64,000 nt of DNA from Bugula neritina (lineage: Eukaryota; Bryozoa; Gymnolaemata; Cheilostomatida; Bugulidae): NCBI GenBank assembly GCA_964035545.1, contig OZ037766.1, positions 2,786,501-2,850,500 of the forward strand, in the 5' to 3' direction. Below are positions 1 through 12,300 of this stretch, in pieces. Each line of letters begins with the position of its first letter. Within the stretch, counting starts at the first letter, position 1. The translations under genes and the position numbers were made by a program. Below the pieces are notes generated by a model, which saw only the letters and a program-made list of their open reading frames with translations, did no database searches and had not been told where the DNA came from.

Positions 1-155
1 GTAGATACAGCAAGGGGTGTGATAATAAGGAGTGGATACAGCAAGGGGTGTGATAATAAGGAGTGGATACAGCAAGGGGTGTGATAATAAGGAGTGGATA
101 CAGCAAGGGGTGTGATAATAAGGAGTGGATGCAGCAAGGGGTGTCATAATAAGGA
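1..155. repeat. 31-bp minisatellite, five copies
   Basis: Five head-to-tail copies of a 31-bp unit (core GATACAGCAAGGGGTGTGAT) run from the left edge, with a few substitutions in the last copy. It lies downstream of the last visible UBR3 exon, so it is probably in a UBR3 intron. The array may continue beyond the window. Confidence 0.9.
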
Positions 156-357
156 GTGGATACATTAAAGAGTGCTATACCCTGTTCAACCTACAGCTTT
201 AGTTAAATCAACAGTCAGTTAACTGTATACAGTTATTATTTTCACTCTTGGCTAATCACAAGCTTACTGTTTACTGCTACACGTTTACCCTGGATTTCAG
301 AAATTAGTGAATTATAAATACTCGGAGAAAGTGATATAAATAAACTCGTAGTCTTAC

Positions 358-3300
358 AGTGACGGACTCCTGGTAGGCCTGGAAGCAATCAAGATGGAGG
401 TAGTGACCGCACGACTGAATGAACACTCCAGTGGCCCGGTCCATCCCGTGGGCGGATACATTGTGATGCTGCCAAGAAATAAACAGAGCAATGAGAGCCG
501 GCAGCTTATTAAATTCTCAAAACAGCAACATGTGTTGAGATAATTCAAACAATCAATGTACAGTTTAGAGGAAAGAGAAAAGGAATTCAAACATGTTAAC
601 ATATTACAAAACTTTACGAAATTTTATATTCTTCCATTTCAAAATATTCTGACTAATAATCCCACTGGGTATTAGCACTGACCCTGTTAGCCGAATTATA
701 ATTAATTCATTAATTATTTATTTATTATAATTAATTATTTCAGCTATGGTCAACACCCGGTTTCGATGTTTTCAAGGATAACTCCTTCCCATTATATACT
801 ACAATGTCTCTCACCTTGTCTTTAAACAATGTGTCAAGTTTGCTGTTGACTTTACTGAAGTGAGATGCGAACATCTCTACACTCGCAGCCCCGTCCTGCT
901 CCATGGGAAGTCTATCCGGCTGAGGGACGGAGCGGGCAAAGTTCAAAACTGTAGACAAACAAAAATGTAGAAATATTTATTACATATAAGCGGCAAAACC
1001 TATGATAATAAGCTAATATGTATTAATACATTTTATGAAATATTGAGATATTCCCCCTAGTTGAACAGCTTAATCTTAGTTTTGGTTGAACAAAAGATTT
1101 ATTTATAAACAAAAGAGAAAAGAATCTGACCACAGGTAGACTGCATGAGAGAGACCATGCCCATGGGTCTCTCGATGGTGGAGGGAGTGGTGGAGGAACA
1201 GATGGAGCACTCGTAGTGTTCTATCACCACGTAGTTACTCTCAGCAGGGTCATCTTCTGTCAACTTCTCAAACTCTGCAGCGTAATATATGTAGGTCACG
1301 TTAATATATGTAGGCCATGTTAATATATGTAGGTCAGGTTAATATATGTAGGCCATGTTAATAGATGTAGGTGAGTATATACTACAGTAGACACTAATTA
1401 CTACAGTAGACACTACATACTACAGTACCACACTACACACTACAGTATAACACTACACAGTACAGTACCACACTACATACTACAGTACCACACTACACAC
1501 TACAGTATAACACTACACAGTACAGTACCACACTACATACTACAGTACCACACTACACACTACAGTATAACACTACACAGTACAGTACCACACTACAGTA
1601 CCACACTACACACTACAGTATAACACTACACAGTACAGTACCACACTACAGTACCACACTACACACTACAGTATAACACTAGAGTACTACTTCACCTTCT
1701 TTGCTCAAAGTCTTCTCAATGTTATCCATAAACTTATTCTGCATTTTATTCATTTTCTCCAGAATCTTCTTTTGCCGCTCCATGGCCTTTTTCTTTTTCC
1801 TGTCAAATGAGATAATGTGAAGGTCACTAATTGGTTAGTGTGAACTACACTTTCCACACACATTTCAAAACTAGGCAGACTTTTAGTCATCAGTTGCCTT
1901 TTCAAAGACCGTTTCACTAGAAGCTTAGAAGTTTACGGAAATATACTCTAGAGATGAGTTGAGAGCATACCTCGCGGACACGGAGTGACTGTCACTAGAG
2001 TTCTTTGGTAAGAGATCATTGTAAACAGACTCAACAACAGACGCGCACTTTGAGCTCTTCGTGCTGAGGGTGTCTAGCACGCGTCCCACAAAGAATGGCC
2101 CATCACCAACAAGACCTGAGCTGTCCACCATTCCGCCTCTCAGTGTGAGAGGAACGTAAGACCCGCTCTGGTCACTCAGTCTATTGTGCAGCTTCATGAG
2201 CAGCGACACCACGCTCTCGTTCACAGTTACCTCCACCTGCTTCACCAGACTCGATGAGCTGCAACAATTCCACAGGTTGAATACACAACAACAATTCCAC
2301 AGGCTGAATACACAACAACAATTTCACAAGTTGAATACACAACAACAATTCCACAAGTTGAATACACAACAACAATTTCACAGGCTGAATACACAACAAC
2401 AATTCCACAGGCTGAATACACAACAACAATTCCACATGTTGAATACATGTTTCAGCATGCAGTACAGTAGAGAACTCAGTGCTCACCTTGAACCTAGTAG
2501 AGGTATAACAGGAGCTGGGGAAGAGATAGTACCAGGTGTGGAGCCTCGTTCTCTGAATCGGGGTATGGACGTGGTCACAGCTACCCCTGTGTGTGAGAAT
2601 GGGCATAATATTACTACTTTAACAAAAAATTAAATCAAATGAATATTCCTTAAAATTGAGAATTGCATCAACGAGATGGCAGAGTTTAGACAGCTATTGA
2701 AGTGAATTTGAACGGAATAAATTGAATGATCACACTTACTGTCAAGAGAAGACAACTAACCAACTGTGAGTCACAAATTTATTATAAAGAGAAGACAACT
2801 AACCAACTGTGAATAACATTTACTATAAAGAGAAGACAACTAACCAGATTGTGAGTCATGGTGACTCTGCCTAGAAAACATATTCTGAATATCCTCATCT
2901 GTCCCTCCTTCTTCTGTGTCCATCTGATCAGAGTCTAACATCTCTTTCTCCAACTTTGAGAGGGGCACCTGCAGAGTGATGGTGCCAACCACGTGCAGGA
3001 AGTTGTCAAGTGTCGACTCATGTGGGAATAAGTTATGACTTGATGCAGTTTGCACCTGCAAGAACAGAGAAATTCCGTAGAAAAGAAAATAGGGTTGGAC
3101 CCGGAACTCTGCCTTAGAAGGTCCGTATGAGACTAGGAGAGGGTTTATCAGAGTTGAACAAAAACTATCTAATTTACTAAAAGCAGCACCAGCTATGACA
3201 ACTTCGTCACCAATGTATATTCATATTTATAATTCAGGAGTACTAGGTGTAGCCTACTAGGTGTGAAAATGCAGGATTGGAGCTTAAATTATGATTACTT

Positions 3301-6300
3301 GTTTCACGGGCAGACAACTCCCCATGCTACAAAGTTCTGCTAGAACTAATGCTACTTGAGAATGTCCAAGTTTCTCAACTTACAGCGACTACTCGAAACT
3401 TCTGAATTTAAACATAAAATGTTTATAAACAAAATGAATAAAAAAGAAGACATATTGTTTTAGAGAAAAGGTCACCACTAGCAGTGTGTGTATGTAGAAT
3501 AACAGAAATTAGAGACTAAAACACCATTGCATATCCCAACATCTCCTGTCAGGTTGTTTTATTTCCTGTGCTAAAACACACAAGTCTTGAAATATTTAAA
3601 AAAAAGGTGAGAAAGCTCTTTAGGATGTGGATGTGACAGATAGGATAACACATAGATAGGATTTATAATACATAGATAGGATAACACATAGATAGGATTT
3701 ATAATACATAGTTAGGATAATACACAGATGGATACTACATAGATAGATATAAAAGTAAACAGAAATAAAAGGGATGACACAGATAAGAACTTACCATTTT
3801 GCTGTCTGAGTCATTCTCGTGCAACATGAGCTGCAGAAGGAATATCGTCAAATAGAGAGAGGGTTCGGTAACTGTGTGCGTTTTCTTGTTCAGCTTCTAC
3901 AATGTAAACAGTTAATAATAAACACATTAAGCATATAGAACTAATATAAAGATATATAATGAATATAAACATATCTAATGAATATGAATATATTTAACTA
4001 GTATTTGCATATAAATCTATTTTTAGTACATCTGACCAAATAATTGTATCAGATGAAGCAAACAAATGTCATACTAATTATTTATTTTTTAGTCTTTAAA
4101 AGAAATTTGGGGGTGGGGGGGAGTTAAAATATTTGTGACGGCAGTAGCAGCACAAAGTCATAATCTGGACTAGACTGCAGTTCTGTAGCTATTGTCAGTT
4201 GAAGAGTATCGGTTGGTGCAGGGAACCCCCTACCTTATGCAGGATGTTAAAGGGTGGTGCGGGGAACCCCCTACCTTATGCAGGATGTTGAAGGGTGGTG
4301 CGGGAACCCCCTACCTTATGCAGGATGTTGAAGCAAAGGTCGAGCAGAGTCTTAGAACGAAGGAGGTTGTAGACGCCGCTGTAAGCTTTCAACGGCTCAG
4401 ACGGGATTCTGAATGGAGGCCACGGCGTTTGTCCTTGCGGGAATGACTTGACGTTTTGAACACTGAAATGAAAAGATAGGGATTAGTTACTAGAGAGAAG
4501 ATAACTCCTGCCCCATGCAATAGCATGTTATATCAGCGAGTTATATCAGCTAAATATAGGCATGTTATAGTAGAAAGAATAACAAAGCAGACGCGACTCA
4601 CAACTCAGTGTATCTGTCCATCGACTGCTGGAATTCCCGACGGTGAACTGTCCTAAGCATAGCGTGCAGCGGGTCATAGTCATTCAGCCATACCTCGGGC
4701 TTTGGGCAATACGTCCCTTGCTGCAACTTTCCATTGACATTGAAACCTGGGGCTTTAAAATCAGCCACCTACAATGCAAGAATAAAAGAAACCCTAAAAA
4801 CACAGCATAAACTTGTTGTAGTCATACCAATGAAAGTAAAAGGGCAGTTGTGGTTACATTACATTATCATAAGCACCAGCTTCAATCAGACACTATATTA
4901 ACTAAGTATGTGAAACTCAACATATGGCTCTATGTTCCTCACTAAGTAGCTATCACAGACTACTCATCATGTTGATTGAGGAAAAACTAAGGAATATGCT
5001 GGCGCTGATTTTGCTATTAGCTATGTCTGTAGCAGGTATGTCACTAGTTCATAGCGGAAAGAGAGGAGGAGAGAGAGGGGGAGAGAGGGTGGGAGAGAGT
5101 GTGGGAGAGAGTGTGGGAGAGAGTGTGGGAGAGAGTGAGGGGGAGAGAGGGTGGGAGAGAGTGAGAGGGAGAGAAGGTGGGAGAGAGTGAGGGGGAGAGA
5201 AGGTGGGAGAGAGTGAGAGGGAGAGAGGGTGAGAGAGAGTGAGGGGGAGAGAAGGTGGGAGAGAGTGAGGGGGAGAGAGGGTGGGAGAGAGTGAGGGGAA
5301 GAGAGGGTGGGAGAGAGTGAGGGGGAGAGAGGGTGGGAGAGAGAGGGGGAGAGAAGGTGGGAGAGAGTGAGGGGGAGAGAGAGGGGGAAAGGGAGGGAGA
5401 GAAACTTATGACTGAAAAAACAATAACACAATCTAGAAAGTTTTCAATGCTTAGTTTAAAATATTTAAATGCATTCTGTAACTTGCCCAAATAAATCGTT
5501 CAGATACATATATTTTTATCCTAAGTATATCTCAACGTATCAACTAGATATAACATGCTGCGTGGCCAATGACCCTTAGGAATGGTATTAATATTTTCAA
5601 AATAACAGTAAAACTGCACGCCACCAGCTTTTGAATGCTAAAAAGTCAAACTTTGATTTTTTCAAGGACTGGAAGACATGGCAAGGAGAAGCAACTCCTG
5701 CCCACCAGGTTGGATAGCCGGTCCGTTTACAAACTGCTACAAGTTTGTCATATCACAGAAGGTAACCTGGAGAGCCGCGCAAGGCCTGTGCCGAGACATG
5801 GGAGGCACCCTGGCTACACTAGATAGTAAGAATGAGATAATCTGGATGAGGGGCTACAGAAGCTACCACCCTAGTTTGTGGGGAGCGGCGTGGTTCGGAG
5901 GCTATCTGAAAGATGGGGTATGGTTGTGGCATGGTAGAATAGCAGACAGTGCGATAACCAACACAGACTGGAGCCCTGGTGAGCCCAACAACCAAAACGG
6001 GCTGGAAGGATGCGTAGAGGTTTATGGAGGAGATGTCACACTCAGTGCCCAATTTCGGTGGAATGATCAGAATTGCAATGGATTGCTGGGATACATCTGT
6101 GAAAAGGAAATCAGTTTCTAAATTCCTACTGGACTCACTACAATTGATTGGATGTTGAAATTCATTGAATTACTTCATAATTATTAAAATATAGCTGAGT
6201 GCTTTTACTATACTCTTTTCAACTATTAAAAATTTGTATGCAAATCTACAGTTTAGCTTTTCAGTTTTGTTTGTGTTTATACGAGTATAATTAAATAAAA

Positions 6301-9300
6301 AAAGGTCAACTTAACTTAGTTTCATTACTCACACAGCTGCTAGGAATATTTTAGTGAAAGTTTTAATAGATAGGATGAGCTGATAATTCCCAAACATGTA
6401 AAAAACTATTTAATTGAATCACCATAAACAAGTTAAGGGAAGCGAGTGGAAGGCAAATACTTAGCTACTCAAAATGCCTGTGTGAAAAAACAAGAGTTGC
6501 GAAGTTATAAGATAAGATAAAAGCAGCCATCTATACACTGTTGTGTTCCTGTTATGTGAGCTATACTCGCTGGTCAACTTTGGAAATATCAGGTTGGGTG
6601 GACGAATGCAAATTCCCTGATGGCAAGTTTGACAGCAAAGCTAGCACTGTTTGTCTCAATGGCAGCATTGGCAGCAGGTAAGTATTTGGTACATACAATT
6701 TTCATACCAAAATATTTTTGTGCCTCAAATAAGTAGCTAAAACCTTAAACATAAAACAAACCAAACCACAAAACAAAAGAATTTTATAATTAATTATATT
6801 AGTTAATGATGGTAGGTAGAACACTTTGATGCAAATAGCAAACAATTGTTTGAAGCTATGGCAACTTTCTCTCGCAAAGCCTCAAAAATTTAACAACAGT
6901 CATGCTGATACACCATCTTCTAACATAAATTCATTCATCAGCCTTTCAAGTTGTTTCAAACTCAAACTAATCAATTAATTCATAGAGGTCATTACAACAC
7001 CCAGAACCAAACTTGCAATATGGCAGTTTTTTATAAAAACCTGAAATTTAAAACATAACATTAAAAAACCATGAGAGTGCTCATAAGTTAAAGTATAAGC
7101 ATGCTTAGTGCTACATAGCTGCTTTATGACAATGCTCATTCCTTAACAAAAATATTGGAGTTGTGCTACACTGTTTAGGTGCTACTAGAACTTGTGCCAA
7201 TGGATGGATAGAAGGCCCGAGCTCATGTTACAGGTTTGTGATGGATCGAAAAGTGCCGTGGAAAACAGCCCAAGGACTGTGCAGAGACATGGGTGGAGTT
7301 CTGACGACACTAGACAGCCACATAGAGATAATGTGGCTACGGGGGTACAGAGGATACCACCCGAACCTTAGGAAAGCAGTGTGGATCGGAGGGTACAGGA
7401 AAAGTAAAAATTTACACGAGTGGCTTTGGAAAGGAAGGATAGCTGACAAAGCAATCACCCTAACCGACTGGGCACCAAAGGAACCAAACAATGATGATGG
7501 GGATGAGAGATGTATTGTGTTATATGGTTACAACAGTAAGATAGACATAGAGGAAGCGTATCGATGGAATGATAAAGAATGTGATTCTAAGTTTCCTTTC
7601 ATTTGTGAAAGAGATTATAAATTTTAAGATGTAATAAATATTCACCATGCTTCTTATATCCTTACAGGTAATTTATTTAACATGAAACATGAGCCTAGAA
7701 TAACACCTTTAAAAGCCTTGTGATGATTTGAAGCAGAAAAGATTTGAGACTAATGATAAATCTTTAAGATAGGGCATTTCTAAAAAACTATTTTACAAAT
7801 AATACCATCCAATATTTACCATTAGGTATTAGAGTAGACAAAATCCTGTTGAAACTTAAAAATAGTGACATAATTGTTTTCAGTGCGAGCTTAGAATGGT
7901 CCAAAATATAATTAATTAGTTGCAAATGCACTTAGTTTTGGTCAATTACACTCAGGTCTAGCTTAACAACTTTTGTTCTTATGAAATCCATGATTATAAA
8001 TTACACAACTGCATTAGTATTCAAAGGAAAGTCAGCCTGCCTTGATTATGACACATTTAGCCCTTATATTCTCAATACAGATGTTAATATTGTGTCAAAC
8101 CATTATAACTTAAGCCTTAAACTATAAAACATTCACAACAAATAGTGTTACTTGATTTACCATTATTCAATCTTCGGGACTAAATTGTTCATGTGAATAG
8201 CCAGGTGCGGTGGGTTAATTTAAACAGGAAAGAATACCATAACACTTTGCAGCTTCTGCATTGGGAAGTTACAAGAGATCTAAAATGCTACTGATAATAA
8301 TACTATTGGCTTCAACAGCACTTTCAACCTGTAAGTTATAAATTAGAATCAAATTTGAATAAGCATACTTAAATATTACAGTTAAACACATAGCATGCTT
8401 GTTTATTAGCATATGTTAGTTTGTTAAACTCTGTTAGCATGGTGAGCATTTGAAACACAATGAATGTGTTTAGTTAACAGAATATTAATAACGTAAATCA
8501 ACTTTCAATATTTTGAAGTCAGCTATAACTTGTGTATTTTTTAAAGCAGTAAATTGAGATTAGAATTACGTAACTTGTTGGTAAAATGTAGGAAGCATCG
8601 ATGTGTGACCTTTATAGCTTAAATAACTTTTTCGGGTTTTTCTTAATTATACTTTTCTGCAGTTTGATGCAATACAAACCTGCAATCTTATCTTCAGGCT
8701 CCGACACGGAAAAGAGAAGCGACTCCTGTCCAAATGGTTGGGTTAAAAGTCCCTTAAATAACTGCTACAGATTTGTAAGCTCACCAAAAGCATCATGGAA
8801 AACAGCCCAAGGTTTCTGCTTGGATGAAGGAGGAACATTAGCGACGATGGACAACGCAGACGAAACCTACTGGCTGAAGGGCTATCGATTATTTCACGCT
8901 AACCTCCATTTTTCCGCGTGGATCGGTGGTTACAAAAAGAATGGCCAGTGGCTCTGGCATGGAAGAATCACGGATAGCGCGGTTGTGGCGACAGATTGGG
9001 CGCCAAGCGAGCCGAATAATGTAAATGGTAATGAAGACTGTATAGAGGCCTATGGAAGTGGACACGTGTGGAACGACCTAGCTTGTCACGAGCCTAGAGG
9101 CTTTATATGTGAAAAAGATTTAGATTTTTAGATGCGTATTGCCCAGTGAAAAATTTCACACAATAAACCTTCAAACAGAATAAAAAAATCATTTGTAGAA
9201 ATTTAACTTTGGTAATAAATAAACACATGAACATCAAAATAAAAATTGTGATAAAATTTAAACTTGCCAGTACGTTGACAGTTATAGCAACTAATTAATA

Positions 9301-12300
9301 ATTAGATCATGAGAAAGGACATTAACTAGAAAATATATAGACCAAAGTAAATCAAAGAGTTATATCTTTTAACCCAGTAGAAAGAGTTAGGGTCTCTGGT
9401 TTTACGCAACATTTCAACAGATTTCAACTGTAAAGTAGATTGAAGAAATAACTGATGTATGTAAAGTCAGCACTCACTGTTCCTATCCACTACACTTATT
9501 AAAATTGAGAAATTGAAATTTCAACAAATCCACAAGAATAAATTTCCCGTAGCATTCCCTGTACTTTGTTATATCTGGATTTATAAGTATTATAAGTATG
9601 TGTAGTTGTCATTTCTTGTTGTTGCATGTGTGTGGGGTGCACAACTCTAAGTTTGACATTAATATTACTTATAGCGTGGGTGTGGCTTGTGTGAGCGTTG
9701 TAGCTATATAAACTAGTGCAAATGGGAGTATTGGGGGACTTGAGACTGATTGAGGAATGATTGAGAATATTTATATAGAATGTATGCGACCCAATTAGAA
9801 TGTGTTAGAGTACGTTAGTGAGTGCTAGCCCAGGATCATAGACTGAGGAGCACCACCAGCCAACTACTATAATCCGGAGTCTCAACTTCACCCCTACCAG
9901 ACAGACAGGAGTTGGAGTTATCTCGCAGCCAAGCTATTAACCCGTAACTACATACTGACCCCAAGCTCACCCCAAGGCTACCATATATATATTATTAGGT
10001 GAGTTTACGTTACTCAAAATCAGTAAAACCCACCATAACAACTTCACCAAAACCATTCAACAACCATTTTGTGTTAACAGAATATACAGCTTGATGACTC
10101 TTGTACAAATAGAATTAAAACAGATGGTGCACCTTTTGCAAATACTGTTTGATATCAGTGGGGCCGCCATAGGATCCAGACTTCTCCGGTACAGAGTCAC
10201 AGAGCTGACTGTAAGTTCTGTCCGCCATGCACAAGAGAGTGATGATCTCGTTGTAGAGGATGGACTCAGTTGATTGGCCACTGTAGGTCCGTATGCAGAG
10301 TATCATGGCTAGCATAGACAGACAACCTGGTGAACAAACAGAGCAGACGGTGAGCTCACTTCAAAATAGATGAGCTCTCTAAGAGTGGTTGAAGAGATCG
10401 TGTAAACTTTTTAACGAATCTTCTGCGTCAGAAACACTTTATAGTATGAGTTTCTAGAATTTAGTTGAACAAGATATAATAATATAATATAAGCAACCCA
10501 CACACACCAAAATTACTAAAAAAAATTAGGATAAAACAACGGAAATCAAGCAAAATTACAAAAAAAACCTTGTTAATATTTTATCAATTTAATGCAAGAA
10601 ACTATATACATTAGTTGCTAAACTGTAAAAAAATAGCTAAAACTAGAGATATATAGTGTGTACTAAAGTAGATAAAATGACTCATATAATATGCTATGAA
10701 AAGATAGCTTTCTTTACATATAGCCTTTAAATTAAATAAGTTGATACAATAAAATCTTACCCTCAAGCATGGCATCATCTTGTGACAGTTCAATATTATC
10801 CCGAGCTATTGGTGTGTCTACAAGAGTATTCCAATGCTCCAGGTGAAAGAGTTTGAGAGTTGTCTGCACAAAGTGGTCGGCACTCAAGTAGCTGGCACAC
10901 ACCTACAATATATGAGGTACCACCTTCACTATGAGTTGACCTGAAAGTAGTGCACATAACCAGCTTTTAGTTTATGTCAAGGCTACATCACATACCAAAT
11001 GATATAATGCAGCCCCAGGCTGAAACCTATACACTAGGAAGTGTTCAGAATATATTAATTTTTTAGGATTCAACTCTAAAGCATATAGTTTCAAGGATTC
11101 AAATGGTGCAGCAAAAATGTCAGCATTGAGGGCAGCAGTTAAACTCATCAGTGGCATAATTTAGCATTTCTAGGAAAAAAAAGAAACACTTTATACTGTG
11201 TATTTCATGAAAAGTGGTTAACTTGAGAATTAATGTTTGCTATTTACAAACTATATTAAAACTTATGGCGTAGTTCTGGTAGTCAGTAAAAGCTTACCTG
11301 AAGTAGGAAGAAATCAAGATCTACAAGTGAGTTACAGAAGTGACACTGAGTGTACGTCATGGCCTGTCCCCTTATCTGCAGCCCGTTGCGTACCCACATC
11401 TGGGCAAAGATCTCGTAGAATGCTACCTAGCAACATAATAACATATACCTCGTAGAATGCTACCTAGCAACATAATAACATACCCCTCTTAGAATGGTAT
11501 AACTTAGCAACATAATAACATACCCCTCTTAGAATGATATCACCTAGCAACATGACAACAGATGCCTAGCAACATGTCAACAAACACCTAGCAACATGTC
11601 AACAAACACCTAGCAACATGACAACAAACACCTAGCAACATGACAACAAACACCTAGCAACATGACATACAGAGAGCTCACCTGTATCTGGAGAGGATGA
11701 AGCATCACATTTTTTAAAAACTCTTGAGACAGTTCTGTCTCTGGATTGAAGCCGTCTTGCAAGACAGCACTGCACAGGAAGGCAGCGAAATACCTGCCCA
11801 ATAGAGACAGCGTGTTAGTCTATTTACATGATAAGATAACTGACAAAGTTAGCTGAAGTGTTAACAAGTAGTGCATAAAGTAGAAAAATATTACTGTATA
11901 CCTAGTATATCGACCAACTGACAAGTTTCAATATATTTCACAGTTGAGAATTAGATGAATCAATTTATTTTAGAAAGTAATACAACTAAAATGTAAAAAA
12001 AATACGTTACGAAAAGTATAAATAAAATGTTACCTATGAAGTGGTAGATGGAATGATACTTGGTATTCGTTGACTTTAATTCCAGCTGAAGAATATGTGC
12101 CAACAGATGAGAACCATACGTTGAGTGCCTCCATACACTTGTGTATAATAGTTCCCTGTGAATAGCAAGTCACATGACAGTTTATTAGCAAGTATTTCCC
12201 TTGCATACAGTCAGCTATTCTACCTCACTGTGTCCCGATTCCTGATTAGCTATCTAGTTAGTAAACCAAGCTGGAACTTTAGGTTTGAATGGAAAGTGCT

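Larger units (their letters stand above)
4769..10132. other. UBR3 intron 15, host of a nested lectin cluster
   Basis: This 5.4-kb intron separates UBR3 exon 15 (10326-10133) from exon 16 (4768-4602). The UBR3 reading continues across it through the conserved VADFKAP segment. It contains three complete plus-strand C-type lectin genes, a purine-rich minisatellite and an LTR-like segment near 9.6-9.95 kb. Confidence 0.88.

Noticed and set aside
2181-2633. Open frames through the 27-bp repeat on both strands
   Set aside because: They are translations of a minisatellite. The real UBR3 exons 20 and 21 flank the repeat and are in other frames.
5021-5490. Long Ser/Pro/Leu-rich frames on the minus strand
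   Set aside because: They are low-complexity products of the GGGAGAGA satellite.
10972-11157. Open frame of 61 residues between UBR3 exons 13 and 14 (minus)
   Set aside because: UBR3 exons 13 and 14 join in phase without it and follow the conserved protein order; it has no good splice pair and sits in the intron.
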